The notes under the pieces are model-generated. The model was not told the origin of the DNA, made no database searches, and was given only the letters and a program-made list of their open reading frames with translations. A program made the translations under genes and the position numbers. Positions 1-6,239 of a stretch of 6,505 nucleotides of DNA are shown here, piece after piece (the first letter of the stretch is position 1; each line of letters starts with the position of its first letter). Source of the stretch: Lachnospiraceae bacterium (GTDB taxonomy: Bacteria > Bacillota_A > Clostridia > Lachnospirales > Lachnospiraceae); NCBI GenBank assembly GCA_017634255.1, contig JAGBNT010000074.1, forward strand, positions 1 to 6,505, given 5' to 3'.

Positions 1-369
1 ATCCTCATCCTGATTGGGGTCATAGTGTGGGGCTCGGTGGCTGAGCTGGATACAACGGTAGATGCCCCCGTCATAATAGAGGATGAAAATGCCATCTTTT
101 ACGTAAAGGCCGAGGACGCCTTAAAGGTGACGATTGGAAAGCCTGTCAGGATAGCGAAGGTGGAGGGAAAGGTCGTAAATATCGGAGTTGACAGCGTCAA
201 GGCCGAGGAAGTTCTCGGAGACTTTGCCCTTATTGACGCCGGGTACGATGATGATACTATAGTATATCCTGTAAAGGCAGAGATAAATATCAATGATGGA
301 ATATACAGAGGCCAGATAGTCATAGACAAGGTGAGCCCTCTGTCATTCCTTGTAAAGGGAGAAAAGTAG
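1..369 (+). CDS. Short HlyD-like membrane adaptor of the NHLM-type exporter (5' partial)
   Basis: The reading frame is open from base 1, so the start codon lies upstream; 122 residues are visible. The first nine (ILILIGVIV) look like the end of a membrane anchor, followed by a Trp-Gly and then extracytoplasmic sequence, as in HlyD-family adaptors of peptide exporters. The rest is beta-rich: a segment reading IFYVKAEDALKVTIGKPVRI (visible residues 32-51) resembles the C-terminal barrel half of HlyD proteins, and it ends in a strand pattern (YRGQIVIDKVSPLSFLVKG). The long coiled coil and lipoyl halves that normally separate the anchor from this barrel are missing: the protein goes almost straight from membrane to barrel. 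It ends 4 bases before the peptidase-exporter start, so the two are surely co-transcribed. Its role is inferred: a membrane accessory protein assisting cargo export. The family call rests on weak similarity plus context. The GTG at base 25 lies inside the hydrophobic segment and is not a convincing start. Confidence 0.68.
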   Translation: MLILIGVIVWGSVAELDTTVDAPVIIEDENAIFYVKAEDALKVTIGKPVRIAKVEGKVVNIGVDSVKAEEVLGDFALIDAGYDDDTIVYPVKAEININDGIYRGQIVIDKVSPLSFLVKGEK

Positions 370-373
370 TCAA

Positions 374-2578
374 ATGGGTGCTGAAAAACCTAAAAATACG
401 GTCAAAAGTCCTGTGCAGGGAAAGGTGGCTAAGGTACCTGTCGTAATGCAGATGGAGGCCCTGGAGTGCGGAGCCGCCTGTCTGACAATGGTACTTTCCT
501 ACTATGAAAAGTGGATACCCCTCGAACAGGTCAGAGTGGACTGCGGAGTTTCCAGAGACGGCTCCAATGCCAAAAACATACTTAAGGCTGCAAGAAATTA
601 CGGCCTCGATGCCGCAGGCTACAGGATGGAGCCGGAGGACATCAAAAATGAAGGTCTCTTCCCAGCTATCATTCACTGGAATTTCAACCATTTTGTGGTT
701 TTAAACGGATTTAAGGGAGATAAGGCGTATTTAAACGATCCCGCAAGAGGCAGCGTCACCGTACCGATGAAGGAATTCGATGAATCCTTTACCGGCATCT
801 GCCTGATGTTTGAGCCTACAGACGCATTTGTGCCCGAGGGCAAACCCAAGAGTATGCTGTCTTATGCCAAGGAGAGGCTCAAGGGTACCGCGGTGGCAGT
901 GGCCTTTGTGGTCCTTACATCAATAATAACCTCTCTTCTGGGGGTTATAAATCCTGTCTTTTCGAGAATATTCATAGACAGACTGCTTCCGGGAGTCAAT
1001 CCCTCCTGGGCGATGCCCTTTCTGATGGCTCTGGCAGGCTTTGCCATCCTGCAGATCGCCACGATGTGGATCAATGCCATATATTCGTTAAAAATCAACG
1101 GAAAGCTGGCTATCGTAGGAAGCTCGACCTATATGTGGAAGATACTGCATCTTCCCATGGAATTCTATTCCCAGAGGATGGCCGGAGACCTCCAGATGAG
1201 AAAGACCTCCAATGCCTCCATAGCTTCTAACCTGGTACAGACGGTGGCGCCTCTGCTGCTCAATACCATAATGATGTTTTTCTATCTTTTTATCATGCTG
1301 GCCAACAGTCCGCTGCTGACGGCACTCGGACTTTTGAGCATAATCTTCGACATAATCGTGGCCAGGATCATCTCGAAAAAGCGCGTTAACATCATGAGAG
1401 TGCAGATGATGGATTCCGGAAAGCTTGCCGGCCAGACTGTAGCCGGAATCGAGATGGTGGAGTCCATAAAGGCCAGCGGAGCCGAGAACGGCTTCTTTAA
1501 GCGCTGGTCAGGATATCAGGCCAGCGTCAATACGCAGACGAACAGATATACAAAGCTCAATTCCTATCTGGGAATGATCCCTACCATAATTTCACAGACC
1601 ATCAACACCCTCATTCTTGTTATAGGTGTGTATATGACCATGAAGGGACAGTTTACTCTGGGTATGGTCATGGCCTTTGACGGTTTTCTGCAGTCCTTCC
1701 TGGCTCCGGCCAATACCCTTATAAGCGCGGGTCAGACCATTCAGGAGATGCGTACAGAGATGGAGCGCATAGAGGACGTCATGAAATATCCTGACGATGT
1801 CAGCTTCAAGTCCGAAAGAGCCATTTCCGAGGAGGATGAAAACACTACCTATGATAAGCTTAGGGGCAATATTGAAATGAAGAACGTGACCTTCGGCTAC
1901 TCCCCCCTGGCAGATCCGCTTATTGAAGGCTTCGACCTCAAGATGGAGCCCGGCAGCAGGATAGCCTTTGTGGGAGGCTCCGGCTGCGGAAAGTCCACCC
2001 TGTCCAAGCTCATATCGGGACTCTATGAGCCCTGGAGCGGAGAGATCCTCTTTGACGGGAAAAAGAGGTCGGAGATAGACAGAAACGTCTTCACAGGCTC
2101 GGTGGCCGTAGTGGATCAGGATATAATCATCTTTGAGGACACCATAAGAAACAATATAAAGATGTGGGACGATTCCATAGAGGACTTCGAGATGATAATG
2201 GCTGCAAGGGATGCCCAGATCCACGAGGATATAATGCAGCGTGACGGCGGTTACGACTATAAGCTTATCGAGGGCGGAAGAAACTTTTCCGGCGGCCAGA
2301 GGCAGAGGATGGAGATCGCCCGTGTGCTGGCACAGGATCCCACCATAATCATCCTGGATGAGGCCACCAGCGCTCTCGACGCGAAGACCGAATATGAGGT
2401 AGTAAAGGCAATAAAGAACAGGGGAATAACCTGTATTGTCATTGCGCACAGACTTTCTACGATCCGGGACAGCGATGAGATAATAGTGCTCGATCACGGC
2501 AAGGTAGTGGAGCGCGGCAAACATGAAGAATTATACGCAAAGGGCGGTTACTATACAGAACTTGTAACCTCAGAATAA
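374..2578 (+). CDS. NHLM-type bacteriocin ABC exporter with C39 peptidase domain
   Basis: A 734-residue peptidase-exporter that would cleave double-glycine leaders on the cytoplasmic face and pump the released core across the membrane. Residues about 20-148 form a C39 cysteine peptidase. The oxyanion-hole Gln is Q26, the catalytic Cys is C32 in the ECGAACL motif, the His is H106 in NHFVVL and the Asp is D122 in LNDPA, so the triad is intact. A membrane region follows (about residues 170-450, including segments near 172-196, 295-335 and 410-430). The nucleotide-binding domain has Walker A at 534-541 (GGSGCGKS), signature FSGGQ at 638-642, Walker B with D662 and catalytic E663, and the H-loop His at 692. 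Length, the CGVSRDGSNAKNILKAARNYGL stretch around residues 57-78 and domain order fit the NHLM peptidase/ATP-binding family well. The ATG at 374 follows an AGGGAG about 12 bases upstream and overlaps nothing. It is probably half of a heterodimer with the next gene. Confidence 0.95.
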   Translation: MGAEKPKNTVKSPVQGKVAKVPVVMQMEALECGAACLTMVLSYYEKWIPLEQVRVDCGVSRDGSNAKNILKAARNYGLDAAGYRMEPEDIKNEGLFPAIIHWNFNHFVVLNGFKGDKAYLNDPARGSVTVPMKEFDESFTGICLMFEPTDAFVPEGKPKSMLSYAKERLKGTAVAVAFVVLTSIITSLLGVINPVFSRIFIDRLLPGVNPSWAMPFLMALAGFAILQIATMWINAIYSLKINGKLAIVGSSTYMWKILHLPMEFYSQRMAGDLQMRKTSNASIASNLVQTVAPLLLNTIMMFFYLFIMLANSPLLTALGLLSIIFDIIVARIISKKRVNIMRVQMMDSGKLAGQTVAGIEMVESIKASGAENGFFKRWSGYQASVNTQTNRYTKLNSYLGMIPTIISQTINTLILVIGVYMTMKGQFTLGMVMAFDGFLQSFLAPANTLISAGQTIQEMRTEMERIEDVMKYPDDVSFKSERAISEEDENTTYDKLRGNIEMKNVTFGYSPLADPLIEGFDLKMEPGSRIAFVGGSGCGKSTLSKLISGLYEPWSGEILFDGKKRSEIDRNVFTGSVAVVDQDIIIFEDTIRNNIKMWDDSIEDFEMIMAARDAQIHEDIMQRDGGYDYKLIEGGRNFSGGQRQRMEIARVLAQDPTIIILDEATSALDAKTEYEVVKAIKNRGITCIVIAHRLSTIRDSDEIIVLDHGKVVERGKHEELYAKGGYYTELVTSE

Positions 2579-2633
2579 ATAATAATTACAGCCCGAAGCA
2601 TTTGCGGCTGAGGGCGTTAAACATCGGAGTAAT

Positions 2634-4820
2634 ATGGGTTGGTTTGACGAACAGATAAGACAAAGAAAAATAAGTGACGAGGAAGCCTTCAGGGAAGCCT
2701 TTGTAGACATGGCAGGAATCGTTATGGGCGCCAAGGTTAAGGCGGCGATGAACGATTCCATTGAGCAGGCGAAAAACGCGATGGAGGAAGTGCTTAAATA
2801 CTACCACATCCGTTTGAAGGAGTTTAACAGAGAGTTTGACGACTGGGACGAGGAGTTGGACCACCTTCTCCATCCCTTCGGCCTTATGAAAAGAAATGTC
2901 AATCTTACCGAGGGGTGGTATCTGAATGCGGCAGGACCGATGCTGGGAGTGCTGAAATCCAACAGTACGCCGGTGGCTCTGATGCCGGGGCCCTTCGGGG
3001 GCTATTCCTTTTTTGACAGTACGAACCAGAAGCGTATTTTTATAACTGCCAAAAATGCGGAGCTTTTAGAGGATGAGGCCCTATGCTTCTATCAGCCCTT
3101 CCCCCAGAAAAAGCTCACTGCCAAAGACATAATTTCCTATATGTTTAAGAGTATATCTGTTTCAGACGTGACCTTTATGGTGGTGATCGTAGCGCTGGGA
3201 ACTCTGATAGGAATGATAATGCCGAGACTCATGTACTGGCTGTATTCGGACGAGCTGATAAATACCGGCAGTGTCAATTCCCTTGTGGCTATAGCCATCT
3301 TCATGATCTGCGCACAGGTGAGCTCAACGATGATGGCTGTGCTGCAAAACCTGACTCTGACGCGCATACAGGGCAAATTGACGCTTTACGTAGAAGCGGC
3401 TTCCATGATGAGGGTGCTGTCCCTTCCAACGGAATTTTTTAAGAATTACAACTCGGGTGAGGTCGTCCAGAGAATGAATTATATTTCTTCGCTGTCGACC
3501 ACCATATCGAGTATAGTTTTTTCCACGGGACTCACCTCCTTGTTCTCGTTGGTATATATAACACAGATATTCAATTATGCACCCATACTGGTAGCACCGG
3601 CTCTGACCGTGATATTTGTGACCCTGCTCGTTTCCACACTGACTACCATAGTTCAGATGAGGATAAGCAAGGAGCATATGGAACATATGGCCGCCGAAAA
3701 CGGTCTTACCTATTCTCTTATCACGGGAATTCAGAAGATCAAGCTTTCCGGAGCCGAAAAGCGGGCCTTTGCCAAATGGTCCAAAAGCTATACAAATGCT
3801 GCGAAGCAGCAATATGATCCGCCCATGCTGTTAAAGATAAATGGCGTCATAAGTACCGCCATAGGATTGATTGGAACAGTAGTCATATACTTTTTTGCAA
3901 TACGGGGCGGCGTTTCCGTGGCAGAATATACGGCCTTCAATGCCGCTTATGCCATGGTCTTCGGGGCGATAAGGTCGATCTTTAGCATAGCCTTTGACAT
4001 AGCCGGGATAAAGCCTATATTGGAAATGGTAGAGCCCATATTCTCGGCTCTGCCCGAGGTTGCAGGGGATAAAAAGGTCGTGGAAAAGCTTTCCGGAGGA
4101 ATCGAGCTCAATAACGTGACCTTCCGCTATACCGACGACGGACCGGCTATTTTGGACGACCTGTCCCTTAAGGTAAGGCCCGGGCAGTATATAGCCATTG
4201 CGGGAAAGACGGGCTGTGGAAAATCAACTCTGATGAGGATACTCTTAGGCTTTGAAATTCCTCAAAAGGGTGCGGTGTATTATGACGGCAAGGATATAAA
4301 AAAGCTGGATCTGCAGTCCCTTAGACGAAATATCGGTTCGGTCATGCAAAACGGAAAGCTCATCATGGGAAGTATCTATGAAAACCTGGTAATTTCCGCT
4401 CCGTCCCTGACTATGGAGGAAGCCTGGGCGGCAGCCGAGACCGCGGGGATAGCGCGTGACATCCGGGAGATGCCCATGGGGATGCAGACTGTTATCGGTG
4501 AGGGCAGCGGAGGAATATCCGGCGGGCAGAGACAGAGACTTCTTATAGCCAGGGCCATTGCACCCAAGCCGAAGATACTTATGTTTGATGAGGCTACAAG
4601 TGCGCTGGACAATATGACTCAAAGAGAGGTTTCAGATGCCCTGGACAACCTTAAATGTACGAGACTGGTAATAGCCCACAGACTTTCTACTATAAAAAAT
4701 GCCGACCGGATAATCGTCCTTGACAAAGGAAAGATCATCGAGGACGGCAGCTATGAGGAGCTTATAGCCAACAACGGATATTTTGCGGACCTTGTTGAAA
4801 GGCAGAGATTGGATAAATAA
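2634..4820 (+). CDS. NHLM-type bacteriocin ABC exporter, non-peptidase partner subunit
   Basis: A 728-residue half-transporter that resembles the second ABC protein of NHLM bacteriocin systems. The first ~165 residues are not C39: there is no Cys/His/Asp triad. This soluble domain carries the partner family's pattern, including EGWYLNAAGPMLGVL, the PVALMPGPFGGYSFFD stretch and FYQPFP just before the membrane part. Membrane helices occupy roughly 175-445, beginning with the VTFMVVIVALGTLIGMIM segment. The ATPase domain has Walker A at 524-531 (GKTGCGKS), signature SGGQ at 629-632, Walker B with D652 and E653, and H-loop His 682. Both subunits of the pair therefore look ATPase-competent. The start at 2634 has a GGAG only 4 bases upstream, a little close; no better start is visible. 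The gap to the preceding gene is 55 bases, with a weak CAGCC/GGCTG inverted repeat (2589-2610) and no clear terminator, so an operon is likely. Confidence 0.93.
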   Translation: MGWFDEQIRQRKISDEEAFREAFVDMAGIVMGAKVKAAMNDSIEQAKNAMEEVLKYYHIRLKEFNREFDDWDEELDHLLHPFGLMKRNVNLTEGWYLNAAGPMLGVLKSNSTPVALMPGPFGGYSFFDSTNQKRIFITAKNAELLEDEALCFYQPFPQKKLTAKDIISYMFKSISVSDVTFMVVIVALGTLIGMIMPRLMYWLYSDELINTGSVNSLVAIAIFMICAQVSSTMMAVLQNLTLTRIQGKLTLYVEAASMMRVLSLPTEFFKNYNSGEVVQRMNYISSLSTTISSIVFSTGLTSLFSLVYITQIFNYAPILVAPALTVIFVTLLVSTLTTIVQMRISKEHMEHMAAENGLTYSLITGIQKIKLSGAEKRAFAKWSKSYTNAAKQQYDPPMLLKINGVISTAIGLIGTVVIYFFAIRGGVSVAEYTAFNAAYAMVFGAIRSIFSIAFDIAGIKPILEMVEPIFSALPEVAGDKKVVEKLSGGIELNNVTFRYTDDGPAILDDLSLKVRPGQYIAIAGKTGCGKSTLMRILLGFEIPQKGAVYYDGKDIKKLDLQSLRRNIGSVMQNGKLIMGSIYENLVISAPSLTMEEAWAAAETAGIARDIREMPMGMQTVIGEGSGGISGGQRQRLLIARAIAPKPKILMFDEATSALDNMTQREVSDALDNLKCTRLVIAHRLSTIKNADRIIVLDKGKIIEDGSYEELIANNGYFADLVERQRLDK

Positions 4821-4937
4821 GCTGTTTTAAAAAATTACAAAATTATTTTTGATTTTTTCTGCCACATGGGAAAAGTGGTGCGTATATATATACAAACAAG
4901 CAAATAAACAAATTCCGATTTGAAAGGAGCTAAGATC
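4821..4937 (+). promoter_or_regulatory. AT-rich leader upstream of the cargo genes, possible promoter
   Basis: This 117-base gap between the exporter and the first small gene is strikingly AT-rich, with A and T runs at 4828-4858 and an alternating TATATATATA at 4883-4892 that could serve as a -10 region. I cannot place a good -35 at normal spacing: TTGATT at 4849-4854 is too far upstream. A short CCAC/GTGG inverted repeat (4862-4865 with 4875-4878) sits just before the TA tract. No GC-rich hairpin followed by a T run is present, so read-through from the exporter is possible. A separate promoter is plausible because cargo is usually needed in excess of its transporter, but that is inference. 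Confidence 0.3.
4923..4929 (+). promoter_or_regulatory. Ribosome binding site fixing the start of the first cargo gene
   Basis: AAAGGAG lies 8 bases before the ATG at 4938. This argues against the in-frame TTG at 4920, which would place the ribosome site inside the coding region and add six residues to the leader. Confidence 0.85.
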
Positions 4938-5222
4938 ATGAAGGATATGAACGGCAAGATCAACGATGAGAGACTTGAGGAAGTTAATGGCGGCGCAGGT
5001 ATAATGGACGCTCTGTTCGATAAGAGAAAAAATAATGTCAATATTGATAAGGCGATCAAGGATGATCATACCATGGTGCAGAGCAGATTTCTGGCAGGAG
5101 AGGCCAGCAAGACGGAGAAGGATCCTATGGGCTCCGGCATAGACGGCGGCATAAGTAACGGCATAGCAAGGAACACTAAGGATTTCGGAAACAATTTTGG
5201 AGCAGGCAGCGGTCTTGCATAA
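4938..5222 (+). CDS. Double-glycine leader peptide precursor 1, cysteine-free glycine-rich core
   Basis: A 94-residue small protein, not recognised as a named family. Residues 1-19 end in DERLEEVNGG and form a typical double-glycine leader with hydrophobic positions I8, L13 and V16 before G18-G19, the pattern C39 peptidases read. Predicted cleavage after G19 leaves a 75-residue core starting AGIMDALF. The core has no Cys and no Trp. I count about 10 basic and 10 acidic residues, so it is near neutral, unlike the usual cationic pore-forming bacteriocin. The last 31 residues (64-94) contain nine Gly and end GAGSGLA; no long hydrophobic helix is obvious apart from the short start of the core. 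It lies directly downstream of the peptidase-exporter pair, so it is most likely cargo. Bacteriocin, signal peptide or surface peptide are all possible; the sequence does not decide. It shares leader length and ending with the next small gene. Confidence 0.85.
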   Translation: MKDMNGKINDERLEEVNGGAGIMDALFDKRKNNVNIDKAIKDDHTMVQSRFLAGEASKTEKDPMGSGIDGGISNGIARNTKDFGNNFGAGSGLA

Positions 5223-5246
5223 GAAGCTGTAAGCAGGAAATAAGGA

Positions 5247-5373
5247 TTGCCGCCGATGAGAGTGTCCCTTTGGGACGCGGCGGCAAGTAGGAAAAACGTC
5301 CAGTGGACGGTTTTCGGACACGTTTTGACGCGCCGAGCGCGGCAGTGTCCCGTTTCAAGCCGCTAAAGCGGCT
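5247..5373. repeat. Cluster of nested inverted repeats between the two cargo genes
   Basis: This GC-rich stretch sits in the 174-base spacer and holds at least four stem-loops. First, TTGCCGCCG (5247-5255) pairs with CGGCGGCAA (5278-5286), enclosing GTCCC-TTT-GGGAC (5264-5276). Second, AAAACGTCC pairs with GGACGGTTTT around 5293-5314, with one bulged G. Third, GGACAC (5316-5321) pairs with GTGTCC (5345-5350), enclosing CGCGC-CGA-GCGCG (5329-5341). Fourth, AGCCGC-TAAA-GCGGCT (5358-5373) ends 8 bases before the AAGGAGG of the second cargo gene. Alternative pairings exist: GGACAC also matches GTGTCC at 5262-5267, and AAAACGT (5293-5299) matches ACGTTTT (5320-5326). It could be a REP-like dispersed element, a transcript-processing or attenuation region, or a structured RNA. 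The pairing is visible; the function is unknown. Confidence 0.7.
5293..5314 (+). terminator. Possible weak attenuator hairpin between the cargo genes
   Basis: The stem AAAA plus CGTCC around an AGT loop pairs with GGACG, one bulged base and TTTT. The 3' T run is only four bases and is part of the stem, so termination on either strand would be partial at best. If active it would lower expression of the second cargo gene relative to the first. Confidence 0.3.
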
Positions 5374-5381
5374 CACAAATG

Positions 5382-5388
5382 AAGGAGG
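5382..5388 (+). promoter_or_regulatory. Ribosome binding site fixing the start of the second cargo gene
   Basis: AAGGAGG, close to the ideal Shine-Dalgarno sequence, lies 8 bases before the ATG at 5397. The upstream in-frame ATG at 5379 abuts this site and has no ribosome site of its own. Choosing 5397 also makes the leader exactly 19 residues, as in the first cargo gene. Confidence 0.88.
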
Positions 5389-5396
5389 ATAAAGGT

Positions 5397-5663
5397 ATGG
5401 GTCTCAAGGCAGGCAGAATGAATAATGATGAGCTGGAGAAGGTAAACGGCGGTTCCGAGCTTGAAGGCAGCTTTTCTGATATTTCTCAGTGCCCTCCCGG
5501 TACTATCGATATGAAGGGAAAGATTCCTGACAGCAAGGGTACTCAGAAGGTATGTCCTTACTGTGAATCAAAGAATTTAAGTGATACCACCCTTTTTGTT
5601 CCCACATGGGGGCAAGTAGTCACCGGTCAGATATGCGATGACTGCAAGGAGGTTTGGCAGTAG
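5397..5663 (+). CDS. Double-glycine leader peptide precursor 2 with zinc-ribbon-like core
   Basis: An 88-residue small protein. Residues 1-19 end in NNDELEKVNGG, a classic double-glycine leader (M8, L13 and V16 hydrophobic, G18-G19 at the cut). The predicted core is 69 residues, beginning SELEGSF. It has five Cys: C32 alone, then C53-P-Y-C56 and C80-D-D-C83, separated by 23 residues. CPYC followed by an SKNL-type turn and then ICDDCKEVW is the layout of a small zinc ribbon with four Cys ligands. Such domains are normally intracellular, so pairing one with an export leader is odd. Alternatives are two disulfide or redox CxxC pairs in an exported peptide, or cysteines used in a modification for which no enzyme is visible here. 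It shares little with the first cargo core apart from the leader. Its position behind a C39 exporter supports a cargo role; its activity is unknown. Confidence 0.85.
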   Translation: MGLKAGRMNNDELEKVNGGSELEGSFSDISQCPPGTIDMKGKIPDSKGTQKVCPYCESKNLSDTTLFVPTWGQVVTGQICDDCKEVWQ

Positions 5664-5717
5664 ATCAGAGTATTGGAGAAGTAAGCTCTCCTCCGGGTAT
5701 TGAGAGCGTTCTAAAAT

Positions 5718-6197
5718 ATGAATAAATATATGAAGCTTGCCGACGATCTGGCAAGGGATAATCTTAAAACAAATGCAGGCGGCCCTTTCGGAGCCTGCAT
5801 TGTTATGGGCGGAAAAATAATTGGGAAGGGCTCGAACCACGTGCTTGCCAATAATGACCCTACGGCTCATGCTGAGATCATGGCCATAAGGGACGCAAGC
5901 AAGAACTTGGGCAGCTATGACCTAAGCGGGTGTGAGCTCTATACCTCCTGCTTTCCCTGTCCCATGTGTCTTTCTGCGTCCATTTGGGCGAATATAGATA
6001 AGGTATATTACGGAAATACCAAAGAGGATGCAGATGCTATAGGTTTTCGTGACGATATGATATACGACTTTATCAATAAGCTTTCGGAAGACATAGAGGA
6101 TGTGGACGGAATCCTACCGCTTGAAGAGCTGGACAGGGAAGAGACCTTGTTGACCTTTAAAGCATTTGGTGATAAAACAGATAAGACGATATATTAA
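5718..6197 (+). CDS. guaD: Guanine deaminase (cytidine deaminase fold)
   Basis: A 159-residue cytoplasmic zinc hydrolase predicted to convert guanine to xanthine and ammonia. Zinc ligands are H51 in NDPTAHAE and C81 and C84 in TSCFPCPMC; E53 is the proton shuttle and N40 is placed to hold the purine. The GGPFGACIV opening, the LYTSC-PCPMC block, and the DADAIGFRDDMIYDFI stretch (106, 109-112) follow the Bacillus guanine deaminase pattern rather than tRNA adenosine deaminase or dCMP deaminase. D112 aligns with the Asp that I recall as catalytic in the Bacillus enzyme. The protein ends in Tyr, also as in that family, though the usual Trp before the tail is Phe (F150). Length is typical (about 155-160). 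The start at 5718 has only a weak GAGAG 11 bases upstream; ATG 5730 is an alternative with no better site. A broader nucleoside deaminase role cannot be excluded. It is probably not part of the export system. Confidence 0.8.
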   Translation: MNKYMKLADDLARDNLKTNAGGPFGACIVMGGKIIGKGSNHVLANNDPTAHAEIMAIRDASKNLGSYDLSGCELYTSCFPCPMCLSASIWANIDKVYYGNTKEDADAIGFRDDMIYDFINKLSEDIEDVDGILPLEELDREETLLTFKAFGDKTDKTIY

Positions 6198-6239
6198 ATA
6201 GGGAGCTGTTTATCTGTCAGCGAAAGTCTGAGGTCAGTT

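Noticed and set aside
1592..2524. Long open frame of about 310 codons on the minus strand inside the peptidase exporter
   Set aside because: It lies opposite the conserved ATPase domain, whose motifs are intact on the plus strand; its translation shows no recognisable domain and it has no ribosome site I could see.
4821..4860. Rho-independent terminator after the second transporter gene
   Set aside because: There are T runs, but only a weak AT-only inverted repeat and no GC-rich stem, so a terminator call is not supported.
4920..4937. Earlier in-frame TTG start for the first cargo gene
   Set aside because: The ribosome site at 4923-4929 lies downstream of it and fits the ATG at 4938.
4827..5321. 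Minus-strand open frame opposite the first cargo gene
   Set aside because: It spans the AT-rich leader and the hairpin spacer and covers a plus-strand gene with a good ribosome site and a recognisable leader; nothing in its translation resembles a protein family.
5379..5396. Earlier in-frame ATG for the second cargo gene
   Set aside because: The AGGAGG site falls after this ATG, so it cannot serve it; the ATG at 5397 has ideal spacing and gives a leader length matching the sister gene.
5675..5691. GGAGA/TCTCC inverted repeat after the second cargo gene as a terminator
   Set aside because: The stem is only 5 bp with a 7-base loop and no T run follows, so it is too weak to call.
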